This document shows, piece by piece, positions 8,942 to 17,794 of a stretch of DNA of 64,000 bases. The notes below the pieces were generated by a model. It searched no databases. It was not told the origin of the DNA and was given only the letters and a program-made list of their open reading frames with translations. Position numbers and translations under genes: made by a program. The DNA comes from Alistipes onderdonkii. GTDB taxonomy: Bacteria; Bacteroidota; Bacteroidia; Bacteroidales; Rikenellaceae. Location of the stretch: NCBI RefSeq assembly GCF_025145285.1, contig NZ_CP102251.1, forward strand, positions 1,860,001 to 1,924,000, written 5' to 3'. The first letter of the stretch is position 1. The number at the start of each line of letters is the position of its first letter.

Positions 8942-9520
8942 TTATTTCTCTTTCTTGTCGCGTACCAGCTCTTTGAAGCAGTGTCGGCAGATGGCTTCGT
9001 AGGAGTCCGTTTCGCCCAGTACGACCAGCTTTTCGTCCTGTGTGAGGCGGTGCGAGTGATGGGCGAGGTTGCCGCAGCGGACGCAGATGGCGTGCACCTT
9101 GGTGACATATTCGGCCGTGGCCATCAGCGCCGGCATCGGCCCGAAGGGTTTGCCGGTGTAGTCCATGTCCAGCCCTGCGACGATGACCCGCACGCCGCTG
9201 TCGGCCAGTTCGCGGCAGACCTCGACGATGCTGTCGTCGAAGAATTGCGCTTCGTCGATGCCCACGACGTCGACCTCCGAGGTCATCAGCAGAATGTTGC
9301 GCGGCGAGTCGACTGGCGTGGAGCGGATGGCGTTGGCGTCGTGCGAAACGACCTCCTCCTCCGAGTAGCGCACGTCGATGCGGGGTTTGAATATCTCGAC
9401 TTTCTGGTTTGCGTACCTGGCGCGTTTGAGGCGGCGTATCAGCTCCTCGGTCTTACCCGAGAACATCGAGCCGCAGATTACTTCGATCCAGCCCTTGCGG
9501 CTGGCATTTTCCAAAAACAT
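8942..9520 (-). CDS. tdk: Thymidine kinase
   Basis: Type II thymidine kinase of 192 residues, which phosphorylates thymidine (or deoxyuridine) with ATP in the pyrimidine salvage pathway in the cytoplasm. Visible motifs are the P-loop GSMFSGKTEEL near residues 17-27, the Walker B-like DEAQFFDD near 89-96, the lasso-domain zinc cysteines in CVRCG and CRHC, and the substrate loop with SYEAICR. Length is normal for the family. It is transcribed away from the CstA operon and follows murA on the same strand with a gap of about 75 bp, so co-transcription with murA is possible. Confidence 0.96.
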   Translation of the reverse strand: MFLENASRKGWIEVICGSMFSGKTEELIRRLKRARYANQKVEIFKPRIDVRYSEEEVVSHDANAIRSTPVDSPRNILLMTSEVDVVGIDEAQFFDDSIVEVCRELADSGVRVIVAGLDMDYTGKPFGPMPALMATAEYVTKVHAICVRCGNLAHHSHRLTQDEKLVVLGETDSYEAICRHCFKELVRDKKEK

Positions 9521-9594
9521 AAGCTCCCAATCGTGTTTCTTAATCTTGTTTCAGTCTTGTTCCCCGCTGCGGCGCTGCCGTTTGGCCTTCCCTC

Positions 9595-10911
9595 TTATTC
9601 GCAGTCGTCGATGCGCGTAATCCGTGCGCCGAGGGCGTTCAGACGCCCGTCGATGTCCTTGTAGCCGCGGTCGATCTGGTCGATATTCTGGATCGTCGAA
9701 ACCCCTTCGGCCGACATGGCGGCGATCAGCAGCGCCACACCCGCACGTATGTCGGGCGAGGTCATGCGCGTGGCCCGCAGGCGGATGCGGTGGTCGTGGC
9801 CGATGACCGTGGCACGGTGCGGGTCGCAGAGGATGATCTGCGCCCCCATGTCGATCAGCTTGTCGACGAAGAACAGGCGGCTTTCGAACATCTTCTGGTG
9901 GATCAGCACGGCACCTTTGGCCTGCGTCGCCACCACGAGGAAGATCGACAGCAGGTCGGGTGTAAGCCCCGGCCACGGGGCGTCGGCGATCGTCATGATC
10001 GACCCGTCGAGGAAGGTGTCGATGCTGTAATGTTCCTGCTGCGGGATATAGATGTCATCGTCATGCTGCTCGAAACGGATGCCCATGCGGGCGAACTGCG
10101 CCGGGATGATGCCCAGGTTCTCGAACGATACGTTGCGGATCGTCAGTTCCGACTGGTTCATGGCGGCCATGCCGATGAAGCTGCCCACCTCGATCATGTC
10201 GGGCAGCAGCGTGTGCTCCGTGCCGCCGAGCGACTCGACGCCCTCGATGGTCAGCAGGTTCGAGGCGATGCCCGAGATGCGTGCGCCCATGCGGTTGAGC
10301 ATCTTGCACAACTGTTGCAGGTAGGGTTCGCAGGCGGCGTTGTAGATCGTCGTGAAGCCCTTGGCCATCACGGCGGCCATCACGATGTTGGCCGTACCGG
10401 TCACCGATGCTTCGTCCAGCAGCATGTAGGTTCCTTTCAACTCGCGGCCCTCGACCATGAAAAATTCGTCGGCGATGTCGAAATTGAACTTCGCACCCAG
10501 CTTCTGGAACCCGAGGAAATGGGTGTCCAGCCTCCTCCGGCCGATTTTGTCGCCGCCGGGTTTGGGTATGTAACCCACGCCGAAGCGCGCCAGCATGGGG
10601 CCGATGAGCATCACCGAGCCGCGCAGGCGCGTGCAGCGTTGCCGGTAGTCCTCCGTGCGGAGGTAGTCGAAATCTATTTCGCGGGCGCAAAAACTGTATG
10701 TATCCTCCGCGAGTTGTTCGACCTCGACGCCCATGCGCCGCAGCAGTTCGATGAGCTGCATGACGTCGAGGATCTGGGGAATGTTGTGCACCGTGACCCG
10801 TTCGGGGGTCAGCAGCGTGGCGCAGAGTATCTGCAACGCTTCGTTCTTGGCGCCCTGGGGCGTGATGCTGCCGTGGAGCCGATGGCCTCCTTCGACTTTG
10901 AAAATCGCCAT
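9595..10911 (-). CDS. murA: UDP-N-acetylglucosamine 1-carboxyvinyltransferase
   Basis: First committed step of peptidoglycan synthesis: transfers enolpyruvate from PEP to UDP-GlcNAc. 438 residues, normal family length, with the inside-out alpha/beta barrel pattern and the N-terminal substrate Lys/Asn in GAKNEALQ (residues 20-27). The loop normally written PGGCxIG reads PGGDKIG here, so the fosfomycin-targeted Cys is Asp121. This substitution is known from naturally fosfomycin-resistant bacteria. The start is the ATG at 10911; the upstream region is shared with the divergent rpmH gene. Confidence 0.97.
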   Translation of the reverse strand: MAIFKVEGGHRLHGSITPQGAKNEALQILCATLLTPERVTVHNIPQILDVMQLIELLRRMGVEVEQLAEDTYSFCAREIDFDYLRTEDYRQRCTRLRGSVMLIGPMLARFGVGYIPKPGGDKIGRRRLDTHFLGFQKLGAKFNFDIADEFFMVEGRELKGTYMLLDEASVTGTANIVMAAVMAKGFTTIYNAACEPYLQQLCKMLNRMGARISGIASNLLTIEGVESLGGTEHTLLPDMIEVGSFIGMAAMNQSELTIRNVSFENLGIIPAQFARMGIRFEQHDDDIYIPQQEHYSIDTFLDGSIMTIADAPWPGLTPDLLSIFLVVATQAKGAVLIHQKMFESRLFFVDKLIDMGAQIILCDPHRATVIGHDHRIRLRATRMTSPDIRAGVALLIAAMSAEGVSTIQNIDQIDRGYKDIDGRLNALGARITRIDDCE

Positions 10912-11081
10912 AATCCGTGAAAATTAACGGCAGGAACCGTTTCCCGCCGTAAGCCGCCCCTGCCGTGCGGACATGTCCCGTGCGGACATGCGGCTTTGTC
11001 GGCGGCCACTCTCTCGTTGACAAAGATAAAAAGATTTCATGCTTTTTACCCGGCTTTTTGAAATATTTTCTTGAAAAATTT

Positions 11082-11110
11082 TTGCGGATAACTTTTTTGT
11101 TGTACTTTTG
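11082..11110 (+). promoter_or_regulatory. Promoter of rpmH
   Basis: TTG at 11082-11084 and TACTTTTG at 11103-11110 match the Bacteroidota -33/-7 pattern with 18 bp between them. The predicted transcript starts about 35 nt before the L34 start codon. Confidence 0.75.
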
Positions 11111-11151
11111 CAATCCGTAAAAATGTCTGAAACAACAAAAATTATATAGCT

Positions 11152-11319
11152 ATGGCAATGAAGAGAACTTACCAGCCCTCGCGCCGGAAGAGAATCAACA
11201 AGCACGGTTTCCGCAGCCGTATGGCTACGGCGAACGGCCGCAAGGTGCTGGCTGCACGTCGCGCAAAAGGTCGCAAGAAGCTGACCGTATCGGACGAGTC
11301 GACGTTCAAGTACGCTTAA
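11152..11319 (+). CDS. rpmH: 50S ribosomal protein L34
   Basis: A short, very basic protein of 55 residues. It contains the L34 core MKRTYQPSRRKRINKHGF followed by RSRMATANGRKVLAARRAKG and KKLTVSDE. Translation may begin at the ATG at 11152 (MAMKRT...) or at the second ATG at 11158, which gives the more usual MKRT start; no Shine-Dalgarno sequence decides between them. It has its own promoter and terminator. In many bacteria rpmH neighbours rnpA and dnaA, but here it stands alone between murA and an acetyltransferase. Confidence 0.97.
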   Translation: MAMKRTYQPSRRKRINKHGFRSRMATANGRKVLAARRAKGRKKLTVSDESTFKYA

Positions 11320-11342
11320 TTCCTGCGGGAAAATGACTAAGA

Positions 11343-11369
11343 GGTCGGCTTTCGTGCCGGCCTTTTTTA
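11343..11369 (+). terminator. Terminator of rpmH
   Basis: Stem GGTCGGC / GCCGGCC (one T-G pair) with a 6-nt loop, followed by six T residues, 24 bp after the rpmH stop codon. The acetyltransferase start codon follows within about 10 bp. Confidence 0.85.
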
Positions 11370-11378
11370 TTGTTCCAG

Positions 11379-11879
11379 ATGATGCTGACGATACGACGGG
11401 CCTGTGAGGCCGATTGCGCCCTGATACGCCGCCTTGCCGACGAGGTGTTCCCTGCGACCTACCGCGGGATCATCACCCCGTCGCAGATGGAGTATATGAT
11501 GGAGTGGATGTACGGGGCGGAGGTGCTTGCGCGCGAGATGTGCGGGGAGTTCGCCTGGTTCATCGCCTCGGCCGACGGCGAACCGTGCGGTTACCTTTCG
11601 GTGCAGCACGAGGCCGAAGACCTTTTCCATTTGCAGAAAATCTATGTCCTTCCCCGCTTCCAGGGAATCGGTGCCGGGGAATTCCTGTTCCGCCATGCCG
11701 TGGAATATATTCGTTCGGTGCATCCTGCGCCTTGCCGCATGGAGCTGAACGTCAACCGCAACAACCGGGCGCTGCACTTTTACGAGCGGATGGGGATGCG
11801 CAAACTGCGCGAAGGCGATTTCCCGATCGGTGACGGATATTATATGAACGACTATATCATGGGGTTGGATATAAAGTAG
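11379..11879 (+). CDS. GNAT-family N-acetyltransferase
   Basis: Cytoplasmic acetyl-CoA-dependent acetyltransferase of 166 residues. The GNAT fold is shown by the N-terminal TIRRACEADCALIRRLAD, the acetyl-CoA-binding motif A region IYVLPRFQGIGAGEFLF (the R/QxxGxG/A signature), and the motif B region NRNNRALHFYERMGM. The start is set at the ATG at 11379; an ATG one codon later is equally possible, and a TTG further up would lie in the rpmH terminator. The acceptor substrate (amine, peptide or antibiotic) cannot be told. No operon partner is visible. Confidence 0.9.
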   Translation: MMLTIRRACEADCALIRRLADEVFPATYRGIITPSQMEYMMEWMYGAEVLAREMCGEFAWFIASADGEPCGYLSVQHEAEDLFHLQKIYVLPRFQGIGAGEFLFRHAVEYIRSVHPAPCRMELNVNRNNRALHFYERMGMRKLREGDFPIGDGYYMNDYIMGLDIK

Positions 11880-12093
11880 GGCCGGCGCGTCGCTGCTGCG
11901 GTTCGCAAGATAAAAACGGATGCCTTTGTGGGCGTCCGTTTTTTCGCGTGGAGGCCGGTCGCAGGTGATTTGGCGCGGCTCTCGGCCCTTCCCGGGCTGC
12001 CGGAGTCTTCGGTGGCGGGGCTGTTGCCCGATGCCGGTATCCCGCTTCGGGTGCCCGGCATGCGCTGTTTGGCTGCGTCGGCCCCGGAACGGT

Positions 12094-12660
12094 CTATTTC
12101 GCCGTGTCGGTCTTGAACAGGTCGATTTCTCCGCGTTCGACTTTGCCGTACATGTCTGCCAGCTCGGCGATGACGGGCGAGATGTATTCGAGCGTGTCGG
12201 TGACGGCCTGCTTGTCACCCTCGCCCTTGATGCGGTAGAGCATCGCCGCGTAGAGTGCGCGGAAACAGAGTTCCGTGTCGTTCATGCCGGGATTGCCCAG
12301 TACGGCGCGCAGGCGCGGCAGCTCGGGCTCCAGCTTCGCATAGGTCTGGCGGTAATGTGCGCCGACGGGCAGCTTCATCAATTGCAGGTGCAGGTCGTGC
12401 AGGTCGCCGATCAGGTGGAGCGTATGCTCCAAGTGCCCTTTCTCGTCCTTGCCTTCCTGATGCAGGAGGTTGGCGATGTCCATGTACCACAGCAGGTAGA
12501 CGTGCTTCTGCTCCTCGGCGATGTCCTTGCGGGGGGCGATCAGCGTCGAGAAAATCGCCTCGGGGCTGAATTGCAGCGCCCGCAGCAGGTCTTCCAACTG
12601 CCAGAGGTAAAGGATGTATTCGGCGATGTTCTCCCGCCGCTTGACCTGTGCTATATCCAT
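12094..12660 (-). CDS. DUF4924 family protein
   Basis: Soluble, mostly helical protein of 188 residues starting at MDIAQVKRRENIAEYILYLW. This opening and the later segment LWYMDIANLLHQEGKDEKGH match the DUF4924 family of Bacteroidota, whose function is unknown. The frame stays open upstream to 12894, but that extension is arginine-rich low-quality sequence, and the ATG at 12660 gives the family-length protein. It is transcribed on its own towards the acetyltransferase (convergent). No catalytic motif was recognised. Confidence 0.85.
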   Translation of the reverse strand: MDIAQVKRRENIAEYILYLWQLEDLLRALQFSPEAIFSTLIAPRKDIAEEQKHVYLLWYMDIANLLHQEGKDEKGHLEHTLHLIGDLHDLHLQLMKLPVGAHYRQTYAKLEPELPRLRAVLGNPGMNDTELCFRALYAAMLYRIKGEGDKQAVTDTLEYISPVIAELADMYGKVERGEIDLFKTDTAK

Positions 12661-12922
12661 GTCGTATGCGTTTTTTTGTGTAACCTGTCGTGTGCTTTCG
12701 TGCAGGAAGCGGTTATGTGTTTTCTCTGCAAAAAAGCAATCGAGTACCTTTGGGTGACAAAAGGTGGCTAAAATCATCTGCAAGCCGTTTTGGCGGAGTG
12801 TTCGCGGTTTTTCTCCGAACGGTTCCGAACGACTGCGCTTTACGCCTGCCTGCTCCGGGCGCTCGTTGCCGCGTCTGCTCTTATCCCGCTGCAAACGGAA
12901 TGCAGGGATTTATACGTAGCCG

Positions 12923-15160
12923 TTATTTAATCCACTTCTGCGGCCCCGTGCGGTGCTTGAGGAAATATTGCTGTGATTTGAGCAGGTTGCGCGATTGCAG
13001 CACCATGTTCTTGGTTTCGGTGAGGATCGTCAGGTACAACATGCTGGCCTTGGTATTCGAGCGGGCTTCGTTGATGCGCGAAAGCTCCGATTTGATGGCC
13101 TCGGCGATCGACTCGAACAGTTGGTCGCGCAGCGTGAGCACCATCTCGATCTCCGAGAAATCGCCGTCGCGCAGCATCTGGTTGATATGTCGGTAGATCG
13201 ACTCCACGTCGTCGTTGATCGACATGAGGTCTTTGGCCTGCTCCTTCGAAAGCCCTTCGTGGTTGTTGTCGATGTGTTCGAACGCCGGGCGCGTGATGTG
13301 CATCAGCGCCTTGGTCATTTCGTTGAGGTAATCGACCACCTGCACGTAGTAGTGGGCCGTGTTGACGTCGCTGCTCTGGAGCTTTTTGAGCGTGGGCAGC
13401 AGCGTGTATTTGCGTTCGCGTGACTGGTAGAAGAGGTCGTTCGACTCTTTGACCATGTCGCGCAGCACCTTGCGGTTCTCCTTGAATACGGCGATCAGCG
13501 TACGGTCGTAGATCTTTGTTGCCGACTCCATCGTGCGGCACACCTCGTCGCGCAGGTTGACGATGATGTCTTCGGAGGACAGGGGTTTCACCCCGGCTGC
13601 GGCAGGGGCGGCGGAGGCTTTGCTTTTCTTGATGAAATTGCTGTGGATGAGCATGTATCCGCATAGTACCGTGACGATGATGAAGGCGATCGTGCCGCCG
13701 TAGATCAGGGCGAGCCCGACGGCGAAGGCGATCAGGAACCCGCCCAATGCCGTGATGAACCACCCGGCGATGACGGTCATGACGCCCGAGATGCGGTATA
13801 CGGCGCTTTCGCGGCCCCAAGCGCGGTCTGCGAGCGACGAACCCATGGCCACCATGAAGCAGACGTAAGTGGTCGACAGGGGGAGTTTGAGCGAAGTGGC
13901 TATGGCGATCAGCATGGCCGAGGTCGTGAGGTTGACCGTGGCGCGGATCATGTCGTAGGGGGCACCGCTATGTTCGATGTCCTCGTATTCGAACCGGCGT
14001 GAGACGGCGGCTCGTACGCGCGGGGGGATGACCCGTTCGATGCCGGCGTTGATGTTGAGCGCTGCGCGGACGATCGTGCGCGACATGACCGACGAGCCGT
14101 ACTGTTCGGGGCCTTCGTCTCCCTGTGCCGCTGAGAGCGACAACTCTGTCTCGGAGACGTGCATGGCCTTTTTCGAAGTCCAGAGCGTGAGTATCATGAT
14201 GGCGCCCGCGGCCAAAAGGATCAGGAAATTGGCTGGGACGTTCTCGCTCAGGGCTCCCATCATCATCTGCGGATCGCCCGAATGTTTGGCGATCGAGAAG
14301 GCGTCGAACCCGGCGACGGGCACGCCGATGAAGTTCACCAGGTCATTGCCCGCAAAGGCCAGTGCCAGTGCGAACGTACCCGACAGGATCGTGATGCGCA
14401 GGATGTTGATTTTGAACCGCTGGATGAAGAACAGCAGCACGGAACATGCCACCCAGCAGATGAAAAGCGACAGCAGCAGGTGCCGGTCGACCATTTCGAT
14501 GAAGGCATGGTCGGCGAGCAGCGACTTGAGCCCCTTGAAGACGGCGAAATAGATGATTGCCGTGAGCGATGCGCCGCACCACAGCGACCCGAAGCGGCGG
14601 AAGACCACCGTATAGCGGAACGAGAAGATCGTACGCGAAACATACATGACGATCGTACCGCAGGTGAAGGCGATTACCACCGACAGCAGGATTGCCGAAA
14701 CGATGCCCATGGCGCGGGAGGTGTTGATGAAATGCCCGAGCGAACCGACGCCCAGCGCCGGGTCGTTCGAGATCTTGTAGATCGACACGGCGATGGCCGA
14801 GCCCAGCAGGCAGAAGATCAGCGAGACGGTGGTCGAGGTGGGCAGGCCCCACGAGTTGTAGAGATCCAGCAGGATGATGTTGGCGAACATCACGCCCAGG
14901 TATAACATCATGACCTCGTGGAATGTGAACAGTCCGGGATTGAACATGCCGCTTCGGGCCACCTCCATCATGCCGCTCGACGTGACTACGCCGACGATAA
15001 TGCCGACCGAGGCGACGGTGAGGATGACCCGCATCGAAGCGGCCTTGGAGCCGATGGCAGAGTTGAGGAAGTTGACTGCGTCGTTCGTGACGCCGACGAA
15101 AAGACCTGAAATGGCGAGGATTCCCAGAATAACTACGATTACGGTGTAGATTTCGCTCAT
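12923..15160 (-). CDS. PiT-family inorganic phosphate transporter with C-terminal PhoU-like domain
   Basis: Inner-membrane phosphate permease of 745 residues. The N-terminal half carries the duplicated PiT repeats: GVTNDAVNFLNSAIGSKAAS near residue 23 and AFAGNDLVNFIGVPVAGFDA near 265 correspond to the family GANDVxNA signatures. About 500 residues of membrane domain are followed by a soluble helical tail (about 515-745) resembling PhoU-type four-helix bundles. Bacterial PiT proteins usually have about 420-500 residues, and the longer type with a tail is common in Bacteroidota. PiT carriers move metal-phosphate with protons; the tail may gate or sense phosphate (inference). It has its own upstream -7 box. 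Confidence 0.93.
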   Translation of the reverse strand: MSEIYTVIVVILGILAISGLFVGVTNDAVNFLNSAIGSKAASMRVILTVASVGIIVGVVTSSGMMEVARSGMFNPGLFTFHEVMMLYLGVMFANIILLDLYNSWGLPTSTTVSLIFCLLGSAIAVSIYKISNDPALGVGSLGHFINTSRAMGIVSAILLSVVIAFTCGTIVMYVSRTIFSFRYTVVFRRFGSLWCGASLTAIIYFAVFKGLKSLLADHAFIEMVDRHLLLSLFICWVACSVLLFFIQRFKINILRITILSGTFALALAFAGNDLVNFIGVPVAGFDAFSIAKHSGDPQMMMGALSENVPANFLILLAAGAIMILTLWTSKKAMHVSETELSLSAAQGDEGPEQYGSSVMSRTIVRAALNINAGIERVIPPRVRAAVSRRFEYEDIEHSGAPYDMIRATVNLTTSAMLIAIATSLKLPLSTTYVCFMVAMGSSLADRAWGRESAVYRISGVMTVIAGWFITALGGFLIAFAVGLALIYGGTIAFIIVTVLCGYMLIHSNFIKKSKASAAPAAAGVKPLSSEDIIVNLRDEVCRTMESATKIYDRTLIAVFKENRKVLRDMVKESNDLFYQSRERKYTLLPTLKKLQSSDVNTAHYYVQVVDYLNEMTKALMHITRPAFEHIDNNHEGLSKEQAKDLMSINDDVESIYRHINQMLRDGDFSEIEMVLTLRDQLFESIAEAIKSELSRINEARSNTKASMLYLTILTETKNMVLQSRNLLKSQQYFLKHRTGPQKWIK

Positions 15161-15185
15161 GTTGGGGTTTAGTGCAAATTGTGAA

Positions 15186-15193
15186 CAAATTTA
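15186..15193 (-). promoter_or_regulatory. -7 box upstream of the phosphate transporter gene
   Basis: The reverse strand reads TAAATTTG, a match to TAnnTTTG, 26 bp before the start codon. The -33 position is only weakly conserved (GTTTC). Confidence 0.5.
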
Positions 15194-15376
15194 CGCCATT
15201 TTTTCCGATGAAACGGTTTTGGCACCGATTGTTAACATTAACTTAACATGAGGCGGCTCTGTTCGTTGCGGCCGCGCGGGATATGCCGGGATGCCGGGCG
15301 GATTGAGGCATACGCCATACCGCAGGGCGTGCGGAGCGCCGGTGGGCGGAGGCGGGGACTGCCGGTTCCCGGCGGC

Positions 15377-15404
15377 GAAAAAGGGCGGGCAATCGTGCCC
15401 GCCC
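15377..15404 (-). terminator. Terminator of the EF-G paralogue gene
   Basis: Stem GGGCGGGC / GCCCGCCC with a 6-nt loop, followed on the reverse strand by five T residues. It lies about 50 bp beyond the stop codon. The rest of 15161-15453 is GC-rich and holds no gene that I can support. Confidence 0.85.
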
Positions 15405-15453
15405 CTGTCCGGAAGGGGGAATACCCCCCCCCGTATTGCCCCACTGCCGGGAA

Positions 15454-17610
15454 TTACTCCTCGTCGGTGTCGGTGTAAGCCTTCAGCAGCTTGTCCTGCA
15501 CGTCGGCCGGAACCTGCTCGTAGGACGAGAATTTCATCGTATAGGTGGCCGAACCCGACGTCAGCGACGAGAGTGTCGTCGAGTAGCGGTACAGCTCAGC
15601 CAGCGGAACCATGGCGTTCAGACGGTCGAAGCCCTTGTCGGACTCCATTCCGGCTATCATCGCGCGGCGGTTCTGCAAGTCGGACATCACGGCGCCCATG
15701 TAGTCGCTCGGGACGAGTATCTCGACATTGTAGATCGGCTCCATGATCTTGGGGCCCGCGTTGCGGAAAGCCTCCTTGAAGGCGTTGCGCGCCGCCAGTT
15801 TGAACGAAATCTCGTTCGAATCCACCGGGTGCATCTTTCCGTCGTAGACCACCACGCGGATGTCGCGGGCGTAAGAACCCGTCAGCGGGCCTTCGTCCAT
15901 CTTCTCCATGATACCCTTCAGGATGGCGGGCATGAAGCGTGCGTCGATGGCGCCGCCCACGATCGCCGAGTAGAATTGCAGCTTGCCGCCCCATGCCAGG
16001 TCGTACTCCTCCTTGGTCTTGGGGTTCACGACCATGTCGCCCTTGCCGGGAACCTTGTAGTTCTTGGGTTCGGGCATGTTGTCGTAGTAGGGCTCGATGA
16101 TCATGTGCACTTCACCGAACTGTCCGGCGCCGCCCGACTGTTTCTTGTGGCGGTAATCGGCCTGCGCAACTTTGGTGATGGTTTCACGGTAGGGAATCTT
16201 CGGTGCGATATAGTCATAGGAGAGTTTGTTCTCCTTCTCGATGCGCGTGCGCAGGATGTTCAGATGATGTTCTCCCTGGCCTTGTATGATGGTCTGTTTC
16301 AACTCTTTGGAGTATTCAACCAGGATCGTCGGGTCTTCGAACTTGGCATCGTTCAAGACCTTGCCCAGTTTCTCCTCGTCGCCCTGCTCCTTGGCCTTCA
16401 CGGCGGCGCGGTAGCGCGGTTCGGGGAAGACGATGGGTTCGATGCTGACCGGTGCCGAAGCAGCCGAGAGCGTGTCGTTGGTACGCGTGCCCTTGAGCTT
16501 CACCGTGCAGCCGATATCGCCGGCCGACAGCTCCGTGACCTTGATGCGGTTCTTGCCCGCAACGGCGAACAACTGCGAAATCTTCTCCTTGTTGCCCGTG
16601 CGGGTATTTACCAGCTCGGTACCTTCGGCGATCCTGCCGCGGATGACGCGGAAATAGGTGATCTCCCCGATATGCTGTTCGACCTGACTCTTGAAGACGA
16701 ACGCCACGGCGGGTGCCGTCTCGTCGGCGGCGATCTCCTCGCCCTCGGTCGAGAGGAAACACGGAGCCTTCAGCGGGCCGGGTGCCACGTTGATGATGAA
16801 CTCCATCAGGCGCTTGGTGCCGATGTCGCGCTTGCCGCTGGTGCAGAAAATCGGCATCAGTTCACGCTTGGCCAGGCCGATCTTCAGTCCGGCGCGGATG
16901 TCGTCCTGCGTGAGCGTACCCTTGTCGAAATAGAGCTCCATGAGCGCTTCGTCGTGTTCGGCGGCCATTTCGACCAGCTCCTTGTTCAGTTCCTGCGCCT
17001 TGTCCATCTCGTCGGCGGGAATCTCCAGCTCCTCGCGGTGGCCGTCGTTGTCCTTGAAACGGTACATCTTCATCAGCAGCACGTCGATGAAGGCGTTGAA
17101 CTCAGGCCCCTGGTTGACGGGGTACTGTACGATGACGGGCTTCACGCGCGATGCGGCCCTGATCGACTCGATCGTGGCTTCGAAATTGGCTTTCTCGGCA
17201 TCGAGTTGGTTCACCACGCCGATGACGGGCTTTTTCAGCAGGCGTGCATAGCGGGCCTGGATCTCGCTGCCGACCTCCCAGCCGTTCTGTGCGTTGAACA
17301 GGAATACGCCCACGTCGCCTACCTTGAATGCCGAGAAGAGGCTTCCGCAGAAGTCGTCCGAGCCCGGGCAGTCGATGATGTTCAGCTTGCGATCCATGAA
17401 TTCGGTGAAGAGGATCGTGGAATAGATCGAGCGTTTGTATTCGTGCTCGATATCCGTATTGTCCGAGAGCGTGTTGTTCGCCTCGATACTACCCCTGCGG
17501 TCGATGACCTTACCCTCAAAGGCCATCGCTTCGGCAAGGGTAGTTTTTCCCGTGCCGGGCGCGCCGATGAGTACGATGTTTTTAATTTCTTTTGCTGAAT
17601 AGTTTTTCAT
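15454..17610 (-). CDS. fusA2: Elongation factor G paralogue (FusA2/EF-G2 type) with degenerate GTPase motifs
   Basis: 718 residues with the whole EF-G domain order: G domain (1 to about 290), domain II, III, a domain IV containing HKKQSGGAGQFGEV, and domain V. The start at 17610 (MKNYSAKEIKNIV) is chosen over an upstream frame extension. The G domain is unusual. The P-loop is GAPGTGKTT instead of GHVDHGKTT, the switch I segment RGIT is RSIY, the switch II segment DTPGH is DCPGS (Ser84 for the catalytic His), and NKxD is NQLD. This matches the EF-G2 class of Bacteroides, reported to support translocation without GTP hydrolysis during nutrient limitation and gut colonisation. It is a paralogue, so a canonical fusA should exist elsewhere. 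It has its own terminator. Confidence 0.93.
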   Translation of the reverse strand: MKNYSAKEIKNIVLIGAPGTGKTTLAEAMAFEGKVIDRRGSIEANNTLSDNTDIEHEYKRSIYSTILFTEFMDRKLNIIDCPGSDDFCGSLFSAFKVGDVGVFLFNAQNGWEVGSEIQARYARLLKKPVIGVVNQLDAEKANFEATIESIRAASRVKPVIVQYPVNQGPEFNAFIDVLLMKMYRFKDNDGHREELEIPADEMDKAQELNKELVEMAAEHDEALMELYFDKGTLTQDDIRAGLKIGLAKRELMPIFCTSGKRDIGTKRLMEFIINVAPGPLKAPCFLSTEGEEIAADETAPAVAFVFKSQVEQHIGEITYFRVIRGRIAEGTELVNTRTGNKEKISQLFAVAGKNRIKVTELSAGDIGCTVKLKGTRTNDTLSAASAPVSIEPIVFPEPRYRAAVKAKEQGDEEKLGKVLNDAKFEDPTILVEYSKELKQTIIQGQGEHHLNILRTRIEKENKLSYDYIAPKIPYRETITKVAQADYRHKKQSGGAGQFGEVHMIIEPYYDNMPEPKNYKVPGKGDMVVNPKTKEEYDLAWGGKLQFYSAIVGGAIDARFMPAILKGIMEKMDEGPLTGSYARDIRVVVYDGKMHPVDSNEISFKLAARNAFKEAFRNAGPKIMEPIYNVEILVPSDYMGAVMSDLQNRRAMIAGMESDKGFDRLNAMVPLAELYRYSTTLSSLTSGSATYTMKFSSYEQVPADVQDKLLKAYTDTDEE

Positions 17611-17767
17611 ATTCCCGTATGGTTTTAAGGTTTTGCGGTGGTGCGGGGCATCGTCGGGAGTACTTCGCGGAGCCGGGTTCCCGGAACGGAAAGTCGTGCT
17701 GCGGAGCATTTTCCGATTAGCCGACTATAAATATACAAAAAAATCGGGATAACCAAACGGCGACACG

Positions 17768-17794
17768 AAAAAATCGCCCTCAGGAGGCGATTTT
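17768..17794 (-). terminator. Terminator overlapping the end of the DUF418 gene
   Basis: Arms AAAATCGCC / GGCGATTTT with a 7-nt loop and a T run on the reverse strand. The upstream arm contains the last codons and the loop holds the TGA stop of the DUF418 gene. Confidence 0.75.

Noticed and set aside
10963..10990. Two tandem copies of CCGTGCGGACATG between murA and rpmH.
   Set aside because: Only two copies and no further units; probably a small duplication, not a functional array.
12661..12894. N-terminal extension of the DUF4924 gene up to 12894.
   Set aside because: The extension is Arg-rich, unlike the family; the ATG at 12660 gives the usual length.
15436..17598. A 720-codon open frame opposite the EF-G paralogue.
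   Set aside because: Shadow of a conserved gene, biased composition, no start region.
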